Assembly (NCBI GenBank): GCA_035610835.1
Contig: CM069446.1
Location: 53,224,934 to 53,288,933, forward strand
Length of the DNA stretch: 64,000 bases
DNA from: Ophiura sarsii
Taxonomy: Eukaryota; Echinodermata; Ophiuroidea; Amphilepidida; Ophiuridae
Direction of reading: 5' to 3'
Both the position numbers and the translations under genes were made by a program. Numbering within the stretch: the stretch's first letter is position 1; every line of letters starts with the position of its first letter. Below are positions 1 through 10,800 of this stretch, piece by piece. The notes beneath the pieces were generated by a model. It worked only from the letters and a program-made list of their open reading frames with translations, made no database searches and had not been told where the DNA came from.

Positions 1-347
1 TACCTTATCAGAAAGTATATTTTCGCATCACCCGATGTATAAGAACTCAAACATTTGAACCTACCTGCGGCACATATCCTCATGACCACAGTAAGACACG
101 CACTCCAATCAACTCACTGCGCGCGCATCCTTGATATCTAGCAGAATTTGGTAACCAATCAGTGACGTGAGGTAGGCGCACTTTTACACTAATTGAATCT
201 CATGTGACGTGTGTCCATTCACTGAAATGAAATGTTGCCATGTCCCGCACGCGAATTTATTAACCGCAACAAACATTTGGCCCAACACTGTATTGCTGTA
301 CACATGTGCATGTGTATACTATACGCTTTACTCCGTCAAGGTATCAA

Positions 348-902
348 ATCGTCGCTGTTCTGACATAACGGCACATGTGCCATTTTGGGCAAAATGAGTT
401 AAGTTTCATTTTATGATCTACAAATGAAACCCTTTATTCTCCAAAAAAATTGAGACAAAAAGGTAATTAATGAGATATCGCACTAATTAGAGTGATATGC
501 CAGGGTTTTAACATAATACCGGCATGAAAACCTCATTTTGTATTCTGACATACCGGCACATCACAATATTCTGCCATAGACCACCGTGTAACTGCAGTTC
601 TGAAATACTGGCACATCACTGGCATATCACTGTAGGACGAATATGAAGTTGTTGTTTTTTCTTTCTGACATACCGGCACATGACTTTATGACATAATTAC
701 TTCTAATTAATAATTGCAATTTGTTGTTGTAACATGCTCATAACAAACAAAAGTATATATCTATTAGTGTTCTTTGACAATGATAGTGACATTTGATGTA
801 AATGCTCTCTAACAAGTCTTTAAAAATTAGAAAATTTTCAAACACGATTTTCTCAAAACGCTGTTTTTCGTGATGTGCCGGCATGTCAGAACAGCGACGA
901 AA
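348..902. mobile_element. Inverted-repeat (MITE-like) element with internal copies of its end motif
   Basis: The left end (348 onward) reads TCGTCGCTGTTCTGACAT, the right end (872-902) is its reverse complement, both followed inward by CGGCACAT. The motif CTGACATACCGGCACAT recurs inside near 545, 603 and 663. The same terminal sequence forms the hairpin at 59488-59571 in intron 3 of copy B. No transposase. Confidence 0.75.
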
Positions 903-2830
903 TGTTTGTTACAGTAAATAACATCGCGTCCCGCACAATCCAACATAAGCGCAATTTTATGATTATTTGTATGACAGTGGATGCAAAATGTTATTCTGGC
1001 GTAATCGTAAAAAACGTAGCTTAAAAATCAATTTCACTCTGGATTTCAGATTATTGATTTCGTAGCACCATTTAAATGTTGTTAATTAAGGACAATAATT
1101 GTGTAGGTATAAAAGACATTTATCATAATATTATATTATAAAAATCTCAATGTGTATGTTCACGTTAAGAATGGGGGGTTATCCATGTAGGTAGCTATGG
1201 ACTACAAAGGGGAATCGCACCCAGCCTATTCCCCGGTATGGACCGTGATTCCTATTAAATTGGTCTACATATCATGAAACGGGTGTCTTCTTTCTGAAAA
1301 TCTTGAACACATATTAATCCTGATAAGATGGTAGCTAATCCACAACACGGATAACCTCTATACTTGGGATGTGTCCATACACGTGTGCAGTCCTGAACGT
1401 GTGTCATAATAACCATGATAAGTATCGAGTAACCTTTGTAACTCCATTTTTAATATTAAAATCCGTAAACGGTGTATATATCTTTGCAACATTGTGTTTC
1501 ATTTCGTGTTTATTTACTTCATGTTTAAAAAAGATCACCATGGAAGCGTGTGTTTATCTAAATTGTAATTAACTTTACTTATGGTATATCAATTGGGAAG
1601 TTTAAGGGAGGTGTCAACTCTTTTTTTATGAAATTTATCAATCGCTAGCTTTTAAACTTAGGCTAAAATCAATTATCTAGGATCTGGTGTGTTTTTTTTG
1701 GGGGGGGGGGGTGGGCTTAAAACATTTTAGTTTTGAAAATATTGACCAAAAAGTGCCGAAAAGATCAAAAACAATTTGTTGGCACTTTTTGGTCAGTAAT
1801 TTCAAAACAGTAAAAGTTTAAGCAAAACAACAACAAAATCCTAAGTAATTAACTTTGGACGATTTTGGTGACATTTTGGAATATTTTACCACAAACCGAT
1901 TTTGTTAGGTTGTCTGATAAATGTGGGCGCTTTACATTTGTCAAAATCGACAATTATCATCAGCTCTTGAAAGTCCACTTTTGAGGGCGACAAAATAACC
2001 ATTCTATATACCAGACGACGCTGGACAAAGGCGTATTCACGAATATTCCGGTTAAAATATGCGAACGAGGTTACGTGATAAAGTGAATATGACGAACGCT
2101 TAACGGTTTAAATTCAAAAAATGATACCGACACTGGAGTTGGTTATCAAACTCCAGCGGTTTTAGGATGAAATAATTTAGTATTGTCAGTATGTACATTT
2201 TCAGATACTATTTCTCATGTCTGTTTTCCATCGTCTGCAGATAATGACAAATAATCACAGATTTAAAAAGTAGTACATTTCGCTTCGCGCTTGTCTTTTG
2301 ATTTCTTACGCATAACCAGAGTGAATGGGACGAACGCTTAACAACAGTTTAAATTAAAAAAATGATACTGACACTGTGGATGGTTAGCCGTGGTTTTAGG
2401 ATGAAATAATTTAGTTCCAACGTGATGAATTTTATGGGGTCATATAATCAAAATCCATTGTTACATTGAAACCAACGGAAATTCAAAATTAGCGGCCGTT
2501 CGTGTCCACCGTCGTCTGCGCATGACACAGAATGGTTTGTCGCCCTCTAGAGATACAATTGTCAAGCGCTGTGTCGCTTTTGACAACATAAATTTATTTT
2601 GCATTCCTTAAAGGAAATCCCTGCCCAGGAACTTTGCGCTCAGACATGTAGTAGTATCATATACTATACAGACCCTATCCGTAGGTTTAAGTTTCTAAAA
2701 GTGCCGCGTCAAGGCACAATCGGCTTTAGAATGAACAAAATATCATATTGATCGAACCTATGACGAAATAGTTAAGGATTCAACATCTCTGTTTCATGTA
2801 CTGATGTGTTCGATTTATGCATTGATTCCC
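903..2830. other. No gene; contains a direct repeat pair and a short poly-G run
   Basis: AT-rich sequence. Two direct copies of about 95 bp (near 2085-2180 and 2320-2415) share CGAACGCTTAAC and GGATGAAATAATTTAG. Poly-G at about 1700-1710. The inverted fragments AAGTGCCGAAAAG / TTGGCACTTTTTGG near 1750-1790 form a small hairpin. No convincing coding frame. Confidence 0.6.
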
Positions 2831-2894
2831 AGCGTGATTACGTGCAGCGATTTTCTGCTGATGAAGCGGTTTTAACGATGACATCCCGGTATAG

Positions 2895-2970
2895 CGTCCA
2901 GAACCCGGGTGGCGAAAAACCCGGGTTTTGAGTAAACACTAACTGGACAAAACCCGGGTTTTGCGCACAA
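2895..2970. repeat. AAAACCCGGGTTTT palindrome cluster (first)
   Basis: Three ACCCGGGT-centred palindromes in about 75 bp, two of them full AAACCCGGGTTTT. The same unit is amplified at 4486-4665. Confidence 0.8.
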
Positions 2971-3049
2971 CACTCACGGCAGTGCCACTCAACTAACCGA
3001 TCTGAAGCTGGTGTCCCATTGTTGGCCGCTGTTTGTATAGTCTGCAATA

Positions 3050-3540
3050 GAAATCCTACAGCTTACGGGCAAGCCACGTAAGGGTTATCTATGTCGTCTG
3101 CTTTAGGTATCTAATTAATTGAAGTGTACAGGGAATTGTTCGGAAAATTCCCCATGAGTTTATGATACCGCGTGCTGGATGATATACACCATGCGCTCCC
3201 CATAGACGATACATGCAAAGTAGGAGGGGTCAAACAATCGGCTCTAAATTGAGTTATTCCATACGTCCATGACTCCATACAGAGAGTGCTGGGAAAAGCC
3301 GTTTTCGAACCTTTGGTGTGTACATTTGACCATATTTTATTGAAAAGCAATCACTTTTTTTCATTTTGCCTGTTGCCATCACATACACTATATGAAAAAC
3401 CAGGGGGATGATCACATTGACCACCCTACCCCAGGTTAAAAAAGGGGAGGGGGACGGATATCCCCCTACCGGGATTTCCGCCCTTCATGTATTAGGGACT
3501 CCCTTTTCCCCCTGCCTCTCATGTCTTATTAATATAGTTG
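3050..3540. other. No gene recognised
   Basis: Unique-looking sequence grading into a C/G-rich stretch from 3400. Opposing open frames here lack any domain or splice context. Confidence 0.5.
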
Positions 3541-3780
3541 TACGAATTACAGGGACTCGACTCCCGCACTTAGACCCCCTCTGCAACATTGTACCGGGCG
3601 AATTACACAGAGAACCCCTCTTCTCTTCAACAATAGCTGTACGAATTACAGGACAGAGGACCCCTTCTCTAACAATAGGCGAATTACAGGGACTCCCTCT
3701 TATTTTTACAATGAATGAGAAGGGACTCTTATTACAATGAGTTGTACGAATAATACAGACTCCCATATTTTTTAACAACA
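3540..3780. repeat. Degenerate tandem repeat of about 60-70 bp
   Basis: GTACGAATTACAGGGACTC and variants recur near 3540, 3597, 3650, 3680 and 3745, each followed by a pyrimidine-rich stretch and CAACA or CAATA. The overlapping open frames on both strands are products of the repeat. Confidence 0.6.
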
Positions 3781-3909
3781 GTTATACTAACCCTAATCTA
3801 ACCCATCCCCCTGAGTGTTAAAAATGCTAATCCTAAGTCCCTCTCCAAACGCATGAGTCCACCGAGCCTATCTAGTGAGCGCAGTATACAGCGCGAATGT
3901 GTAGCTGAA

Positions 3910-3933
3910 GGGGGGGGGGGGGGGGGGGGGGGG
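3910..3933. repeat. Poly-G run of 24
   Basis: Uninterrupted G run. It sits inside otherwise ordinary sequence. Confidence 0.9.
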
Positions 3934-4485
3934 AATCATCCAACATGCAGGTAAGTGCCATTCCCAGGCAACACTCATTTGCATGTTGCGAATTATTTTG
4001 GACTCTGAGGAAATTTAACCCCAGTGATATACCCATTCCTCCCATTGACAATTGACTAAACATCGAAAATTGGGGGGTCTAATTCCGTAGAAAGTCAAGT
4101 TTCCATACACGTGTTGTCATAAAAAAAACCATCCACGTTTTAATCTGAGTGCCACCCCAACCCTAACTTTAATTTTAAGTAGCCTACAAGTTAATCAGCA
4201 TATAGGGCCTAATATTTACACTCAACACACATAGGAACAATTGCAAAATGTGTCTCACAGCCCATTGAACCATTCATTAATTCATTAAACAGTATAAACA
4301 ATAATAAAACCACATTAAATAATAAAACCAATGCCTAATAGTTTGCATAGAAATGGCAGTCACAACAAGATCACTGATATTCCCCGCTATTCACGGCCTC
4401 ATAAAAGTAATTCCCGATTTGCAAATCAAGCGCTCGTATTACAAACAACCGTCTGCTATACATACACTGCACGACGTATCTCTGC
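3934..4485. other. No gene recognised
   Basis: AT-rich sequence with short AATAAAACC repeats near 4300-4335. Nothing coding. Confidence 0.5.
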
Positions 4486-4665
4486 GCAAAACCCGGGTTT
4501 TTCGTAGTCTGCGAAAAACCCTACGAAAAACCCGGGTTTTGCGCAGAAATACGTGCACAAAACCCGGGTTTTGTGCAAAGCCCCGTTTTTGTATGCGCAA
4601 AACTAGGGGCTTGCGCAAAACCCGGGTTTTGCGCATGGCAAAACCCGGGTTTTGCGCAGACCCTA
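4486..4665. repeat. AAAACCCGGGTTTTGCGC palindromic minisatellite
   Basis: Five perfect or near-perfect GCAAAACCCGGGTTTTGC palindromes plus diverged ones (AAAACTAGGGG, AGCCCCGTTTTTG) within 180 bp, separated by 10-25 bp. Frames across it (KTRVLR-type repeats on both strands) are artefacts of the palindrome. Confidence 0.85.
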
Positions 4666-5427
4666 GTTTTGGACGCAGCACCGGCCTATGACTCTCATAT
4701 CTGCCCATTGTTGAGATTTGGTTCAGTATAGCGCACTGTATCAGTCCTTCACCCGGAAGTTACAGCGTAAAATGTCAATCATTCGTTGTGAATGAATATT
4801 CAGTCATGACTATTCATGACCTCACACCATGGGATCGTCGCGATCCGGCGTCCCTTCCTAACTGATCTGATTACAATATTCATAAATGCAAATAAAGTCA
4901 CGCCCCTCCTCTGTCACTGCCAGACGAAGCCATCCACAATTTAAAATTCGTATTTTGTTCTACGTAAATTAATTTCAAATAACCAATTCTGAATGTTTCG
5001 TGTCATATAAGAACTAAATTCTGCAAACATCAAAGCAAATCAGTTCTACTCTAAATCACAATCAGCTTTTTTTTTACCATTGATGTACTATTTTTGTGCC
5101 ACAAATCATGTTTTGAGCCGATAAAATCAACCACGTCTTAGGTCGTCTGGTTTGCTACGACCATGATAGTGCGCCCCCTACAAAACCTTCACCCGTGAAT
5201 TGGGTTTTAGTAGGCGAAATTTTGTCTGAGGAGTGACCTCTCCCATAATTATAGACTCCCTTTGACATCTCAATATCGGGTATGGCTATTCCATCAGTAC
5301 TTTCGATACAAATCACCGAGCGCGAATTTCAAAAAAACACAGGTTGGGGTGTGCAGTTTAAATTGGTTTTCAAATTACGGTATAGTTCCACTGGTGCTGG
5401 TGGAGCCAGGGGGCATCCTCCCCCGGA

Positions 5428-5496
5428 TCCCGGAAAAAAGGAGAAGAAAAAAAAAAAAAAAGGAAAAGGAGAAAAAGGAAGAAAGAAAAGAGATAG
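5428..5496. repeat. Purine-rich low-complexity tract
   Basis: Almost pure A/G run. It yields K/E/R-rich and, on the other strand, F/L/S-rich false frames. Confidence 0.85.
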
Positions 5497-5809
5497 TAGA
5501 GGGTAGAGTTCTTTTTTTTGTTACATAGTAAGCATACCCCCACCCCATACCCCACCCCTTATTGTGTACGTTCCCGGCACAGATCCCGGCATAGCAAGGC
5601 AATAATGGCGTAGCCAGAGGGTTAAGGAGAGGCCGACCGCTTCTCCCCCTCCCATGTCCCCTAATTTTGCCATTGTACCCTCAATTTTGATAAGAAAAAT
5701 CATTGTAAAATTATGACGTTCAAATACAAAGATAGCATTTTTTCGCGCAATAATATGTGCCCCTTCCCCAAAAAATAAATTCATTCCAAATTAAGAAGAT
5801 CGTTTGAAG

Positions 5810-6380
5810 CCAAAATGTACCTCAATCCTGGCAAAATTAGGTGAAATAGCAAAACATTTGCGCGCTAAGCGCCTTAAAACTGTGTCATATGGCCAAAATA
5901 GATCTCAAATATGGCAAATAAGTATGTGTAAAAAAGCCAATTTCACGCGCAACGCAATACGCACTTACGTGCCCTAACCGTTAACTTAAGATTTTTAGAA
6001 GTTGTTTAAAGCGAAAATGTATCTCAATCTTGGCAAAATTAATGTAAAGAAATCAATTTTGCGTGGTTTGTATCTCAATCGCGGCACAATTTATGTATAT
6101 AAAATAACCACACACAAAAATGTGGAACCTAGTTTTAAGCCAAAATGTATCTCGATCATGACAAAATTAGTTAGTGTTTTAGAAGCCAATATTTCGCGGT
6201 ATGCGCTCACGTGCCTCCAAATACTTACTTTAATTTTGTAAGCTTTTTACCAGCAAAAATTGGCAAAATATGTAAAATAGCCAAACAAATTGCGCGCACA
6301 TGCCCCAAACGATTAACTTACGATTTAGAACCTTTTTTAACCCAAAATGTATCTGAATCTTTACAAAATTAGTGAAGGAT
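5810..6380. repeat. Diverged tandem repeat, unit about 80-120 bp
   Basis: AAGCCAAAATGTACCTCAATC and variants (CAAAATGTATCTCAATC) recur near 5811, 6011, 6062, 6137 and 6341, alternating with GGCAAAATTAGTGAA and TTGCGCGC segments. The 79-codon frame at 6002 is inside it. Confidence 0.65.
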
Positions 6381-6582
6381 TTATAGAGTGCGCTATACTG
6401 AACCAAATCTCAACAATGGGCAGATAAGAGAAACAATCCCCTGTAGGATACCGGGAATAATTGAATACAGCTACAGGTACCATTGACACTTGTGAGTAGA
6501 CTCATTATTTATCGCCCATCTTCATCATTCATCAATGTTTTTTCGACGATGGTCAGATTTACTATATTATTTACGAACAATC

Positions 6583-6838
6583 ATATCGAGGGTTGAGCGC
6601 CAAAAGGCCGTAACTAAACTTTTGGGCAAAATTAGATTTTGGTACCAAAATAATCCATATAACCTAGATTTTCAGAATAATAAAGAGATAACTCATAAAC
6701 ACTCTTGCTTCGATTAAAACTAGAGTTATAAGTTGGGTGCTACAGTAAATTGTGATGAGTCCCCAATATTTGAAAGTTGATATCTCAGAATAGCATTTTT
6801 TTGAGTTACGGCCTTCTGGCGCTCAACCCTCGATATTA
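6583..6838. mobile_element. Short inverted-repeat element abutting the copy A stop codon
   Basis: Ends ATATCGAGGGTTGAGCGCC (from about 6583) and its inverse (to 6838), arms about 34 bp with one or two mismatches. The right end lies 1-3 bp past the TGA of copy A (6842-6840), so the transcript would enter it at once. The interior is AT-rich. Confidence 0.75.
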
Positions 6839-6839
6839 T

Positions 6840-7091
6840 TCAAAGAGTTACACTGGTTTCAAAATCGTCAGCTGCCACATGTTTGTAACCATCTTGCCCG
6901 ATTGGCCTATTAGAGGGCGCTTGCTGCGGTGGTTCTGATACAATCATGGGTGCATTGTGAAGATTTTCTCCATCCTCAATGGTTTCTGGTAACGCTCTGT
7001 TTCTTGTCTCTGGAAGCCACAGTCCCAATAGACCAGCCGTTAGTGACATGACCCCGAATATATTAAGAGGAAGATAGTGACTGGTTTTCTC
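6840..7091 (-). CDS. SLC22 copy A, exon 11 (TM12, C-terminus, stop)
   Basis: 252 nt, residues 503-585 and TGA at 6842-6840. After the last helix ([19 protein letters not shown]) comes [17 protein letters not shown], the SLC22 end-of-TM12 signature, then a hydrophilic cytoplasmic tail of about 45 residues ending SVTL. A short inverted-repeat element starts almost immediately after the stop codon, so the 3-prime UTR probably begins in transposon sequence. Confidence 0.93.
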   Translation of the reverse strand, partial: EKTSHYLPLNIFGVMSLTAGLLGLWLPETRNRALPETIEDGENLHNAPMIVSEPPQQAPSNRPIGQDGYKHVAADDFETSVTL

Positions 7092-7826
7092 CTATATATA
7101 AATAATGTGGAAGTATACAGGAAGATTATTCATTATAATTTTTTAGTAACAATTGTGTATTAGTATCTTTACGTGTATAGTGGGTGTTTATTTCCTACAG
7201 GACATAGAACTGTATTTAAATTAGTTAAGGAATGTTGTACATTGAGGTCTGAAATAAAGTTCTCAACAAAAGAAAGTCGTACACTTTGTTTTGGTCCTTT
7301 AAAGTAACCTACTTTTTTATTTTTACCAAACAGGTTAGATAGGCATTTAGATAAATCTTTTCGGCACATTTTGATACCAAATATAACACCTAACAACAAA
7401 GATAAACTATGATAAGCACCATTTATAGAAAATTAGTCACTTTTCAAAAGTCACATTTTCAATACCCTACGCGGAAGAAAACACCATCGTTAACAAGCAC
7501 TAAGCCGTATCAGTCCCGTGTTGATCGCTGCGCATTTCCCCTCAATGCACGGGCTAATTCAAATTCAAAGTGTCATGCATGGGTGAGGGATATGAATGTA
7601 AAGGGATTTTTATGGAAAGGAGAACCGGCTGCACTGTGTGATCGATTGCCCACCGGTCAATCCTGATTATAACAGGGTCACACACGCGGTGAACCTCACA
7701 CACACCCATTTTCATCCCGCGTAGTGTATTAAAAATGTGACTTTTGAAAAGTTACTAATCTTCTTTAAAGGGCGCTAATCATGGTTTATCTTTGTTGCTA
7801 GGTGTTATGTTTCAGTGGCGTACCTA

Positions 7827-7866
<40 letters not shown>

Positions 7867-10800
7867 CCAGGGGTCCGGTTCCCCCCTGAAATAAGCCCGT
7901 CGGTAAACTCGAGCATCCGTCGGTTTTATGGACAATCTATCGCTACCCCCCCCCCCCCCCCCCCCACCCCCGGTTTTATGGACAATCTATCGCTAAATAT
8001 ATCTCAAGGATTACTGCACCAATACTAGGCATGTTTGTACTTATTTTAATGTACTTCTCACGGTGATTCCAAATATGGGAATGATATCTAACAATTTTGA
8101 CATTTTAGGAAAATGTGTTGGAATGTCGTCTGCAGACACCTGTCGCGTAGAAAGTGTTAAAAAGGGGAAATAAATGTAAAATAAAAAGTTGTACAAAATT
8201 AGACTTACTAGGTATATGATAAAAGGTGCCACTATCCCACCTACTCGTGCCCATAAGGAGCAGCTGCCAAAGCCTACATTTCTGTTTAGGTGAACATAAA
8301 ACAAAGAATCATAATGAATATTAAGTACAATATTAGGCTAGTCAAGGATTTGAATTTGAGCAAACTGTATGTAGGCCTATGTACATTATATAGATGTCTT
8401 TACCTACAATGAATATATTTCATAGCCATTTCATTATGATATGATTATTAGACATTTTTTCTCTTATGCAAGTTAATACACGAAAGACGAATATTTGAGA
8501 ATGTGAGTAAAACATTAAAATACCAGTTATTTTATTCACAAAAATGCGTCTGTTTGACTTTTGTCACACCCTTATAAATGAAATCGAACATTATGTGTAC
8601 ACCTATCCAGTTCTGAAAATTATGGAATAAGTGCTTCTCTGAAACTACAACAAGGACGAAAGACACCCAATCGTACACTATTAAAGTTCCATTTCACTGT
8701 TAAGGGTATGAAGAAATTCATAAATGAACCCAAAAATTCAAATCGAAAATTGGTGTAACATATTTGGAACACCTTATAATCCCTTACCTTATGACTGTTG
8801 GAAATATCTCTGTAGCATACAGCCAGGCAACACTAAAACTACTGCTAATACAGAATTTACCTATCGCCGCAGTGGTTATGATGGCTACTGATAGGTCTGT
8901 TCCAGAGGCTGAAAGGGGAAAAGAAACCATCCAAGATCAACCCGGAATATATATTTTTGAACAGTTGATAGTTTTCCCATCCGGTACTGAGTTTATTCCC
9001 CGATACAAAATATAAATCTCCCCCTTTTCTTCTTCCGTTTTTTTTTATCCAACGTCATTTCACCTTTTCCTTCCCTCGCATTTTTGTCTTATACCCTTCT
9101 CTCCCCTCTGTTGCCCCTCTTTTGCTCACAACTAACTGAGCCTCGTCCCAATTTTTTCTTACCTTCAAAACAGGGTATTTTCATGTTCATAATTATATTC
9201 TGAGATCAACTCAAGTTCATACACCCCTCAACACATACATACAATGTATGTCTTAAAGGGAAGCGGTCATGGTGAGGATTATAACGAAAATTGAAAAGCG
9301 CGCGGCGACTATTTGAATCTAAACAAGTTGGACATTGGCGCAGTCTGTAATTGTTCTACGTATGTTTACATGCAAGCGGTATTGTGTGCGACTCTACAAC
9401 AATCTCTTAACCCATTGTGAACGGCGCGCTCAATCAACCATCCTTCATTTGATTGAACGCATTTTCTATCGTGTGATATAACTGATGTATTAGTTATAAG
9501 CTAAGGTTTAGCTGGACCAACAATCGCCGTCAGCGGTTCTTTTCCTCGCCATGACCGCTTTCCTTTAACACTTTCCACGCGGCTATTATTAGTTTTACCA
9601 TTTTACAAAACAGATTTGTCAGAAACCTTTCCCAACTTTCAAAGTCTTATCTCAAGAATTACAGGAACAGTACTGGGCATGTTTGTACTTATTTTAATGC
9701 ATTTCCCATGGTAATTCCAAATATGGTAATAGAATTTAACTATTGTGACAATTTGGAAACATTTGGTGACATTTTGGAAACATTTGGTGACATTTTTGAA
9801 ACATTTGGTGACATTATTGAAACATTTGGTGACATGTTGGAATGTAAAAATAAGCTTTAACACTTTCCAAGCGGCAGGCGTCTGCAGACGACATTCAAAA
9901 TTATTGAATTTCATTACCATATTTGGTACCACCATGGGAAATGCACTGAAATAAGTACAAACATGCTTAGTATTGGTTCAGTAATCCTTCAGATAGGCCT
10001 TGAAAGTTGGGAAAGGTTTCTGACAAATCTGTTTTGTATGTGGTAAAACCAATAGCCGCGTAGAAAGTATTATTATTAAGATCAAAATTTTCTTGACTTG
10101 AAAATATCAGATTATCATGTTTCACCTGTTTTCTCAGGAAGACACGCTGTGATTATACAAAAGATTCCTGCTCCTATGAAAAACACAAACATGGACGGAC
10201 GCCTTCCCCACCTGTACAGGAATAACAATAAAAGAGAGAAAATGTAAAATACAGTGCTTATTGTTTGTAGCTTGGATTGGCATCAATTACAATAACAGAA
10301 GACCAATCGTGTCCATATCCGAACATATACGATCGGTTCCGAATGGTTCCGATTAGCCGAGTGTTTTGACGCTCGGTTACATGACTTGTGAGCTCGCGAG
10401 TCATGTCCATGTGCACAGAAAAACAAACGTGGTTTTCACCCGTCTGCCAGTGCACAAAGTTGTATCTTGCGGTGTTTCAGTAACAAAAACGGTGAGATAA
10501 AAGAGATTCGGGATACTATTTTCACATTTTACCGTTCTGCTCGATACATTTGGAAGTTGCTGGTCGACGCCATTTATGATAAAAAAACCAAAATAGCCTC
10601 GTTCTACGTTTTACTTCTCATGGGTACGCGTGTATGTAAATATAGTAAATTATTAGGCGGACATCCAATGCTATGAATGCGATCAACTGTTGCGAAGAAC
10701 GCACTACGCACCTACTCCACGTGACCTGTATTGCCTGGGTTCATTGTCCATAACTAGTGGTATTTAGCAGTGCCATGTATATGCATTCCATAATTAGGAC

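Larger units (their letters stand above)
4698..6426. mobile_element. DNA-transposon-like element of 1.7 kb with 40-bp perfect terminal inverted repeats
   Basis: Left arm 4698-4737 and right arm 6387-6426 are exact reverse complements (outer bases TATCTGCCCATTGTTGAG, inner bases AGTATAGCGCACT). The interior has a purine-rich tract (5430-5495) and a tandem array (5810-6380), no transposase. A non-autonomous element is the best reading. Confidence 0.75.
7092..8208 (-). other. Intron 10 of copy A, filled by repeats
   Basis: Between donor 8208 and acceptor 7092. Holds the inverted-repeat element 7384-7807, a CAGTGGCGTACCTA end with 39 G, a 20-C run between 25-bp direct repeats, and part of a GTCTGCAGAC-type MITE (7990-8159). 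Confidence 0.85.
8909..10125 (-). other. Intron 8 of copy A
   Basis: About 1.2 kb. Pyrimidine-rich stretch 9015-9130, unique sequence to 9560, then the foldback element 9568-10065 adjoining exon 8. Confidence 0.85.

Noticed and set aside
4353..4708. Frames with KTRVLR or AQNPGF repeats on both strands
   Set aside because: Caused by the self-complementary AAAACCCGGGTTTTGCGC repeat.
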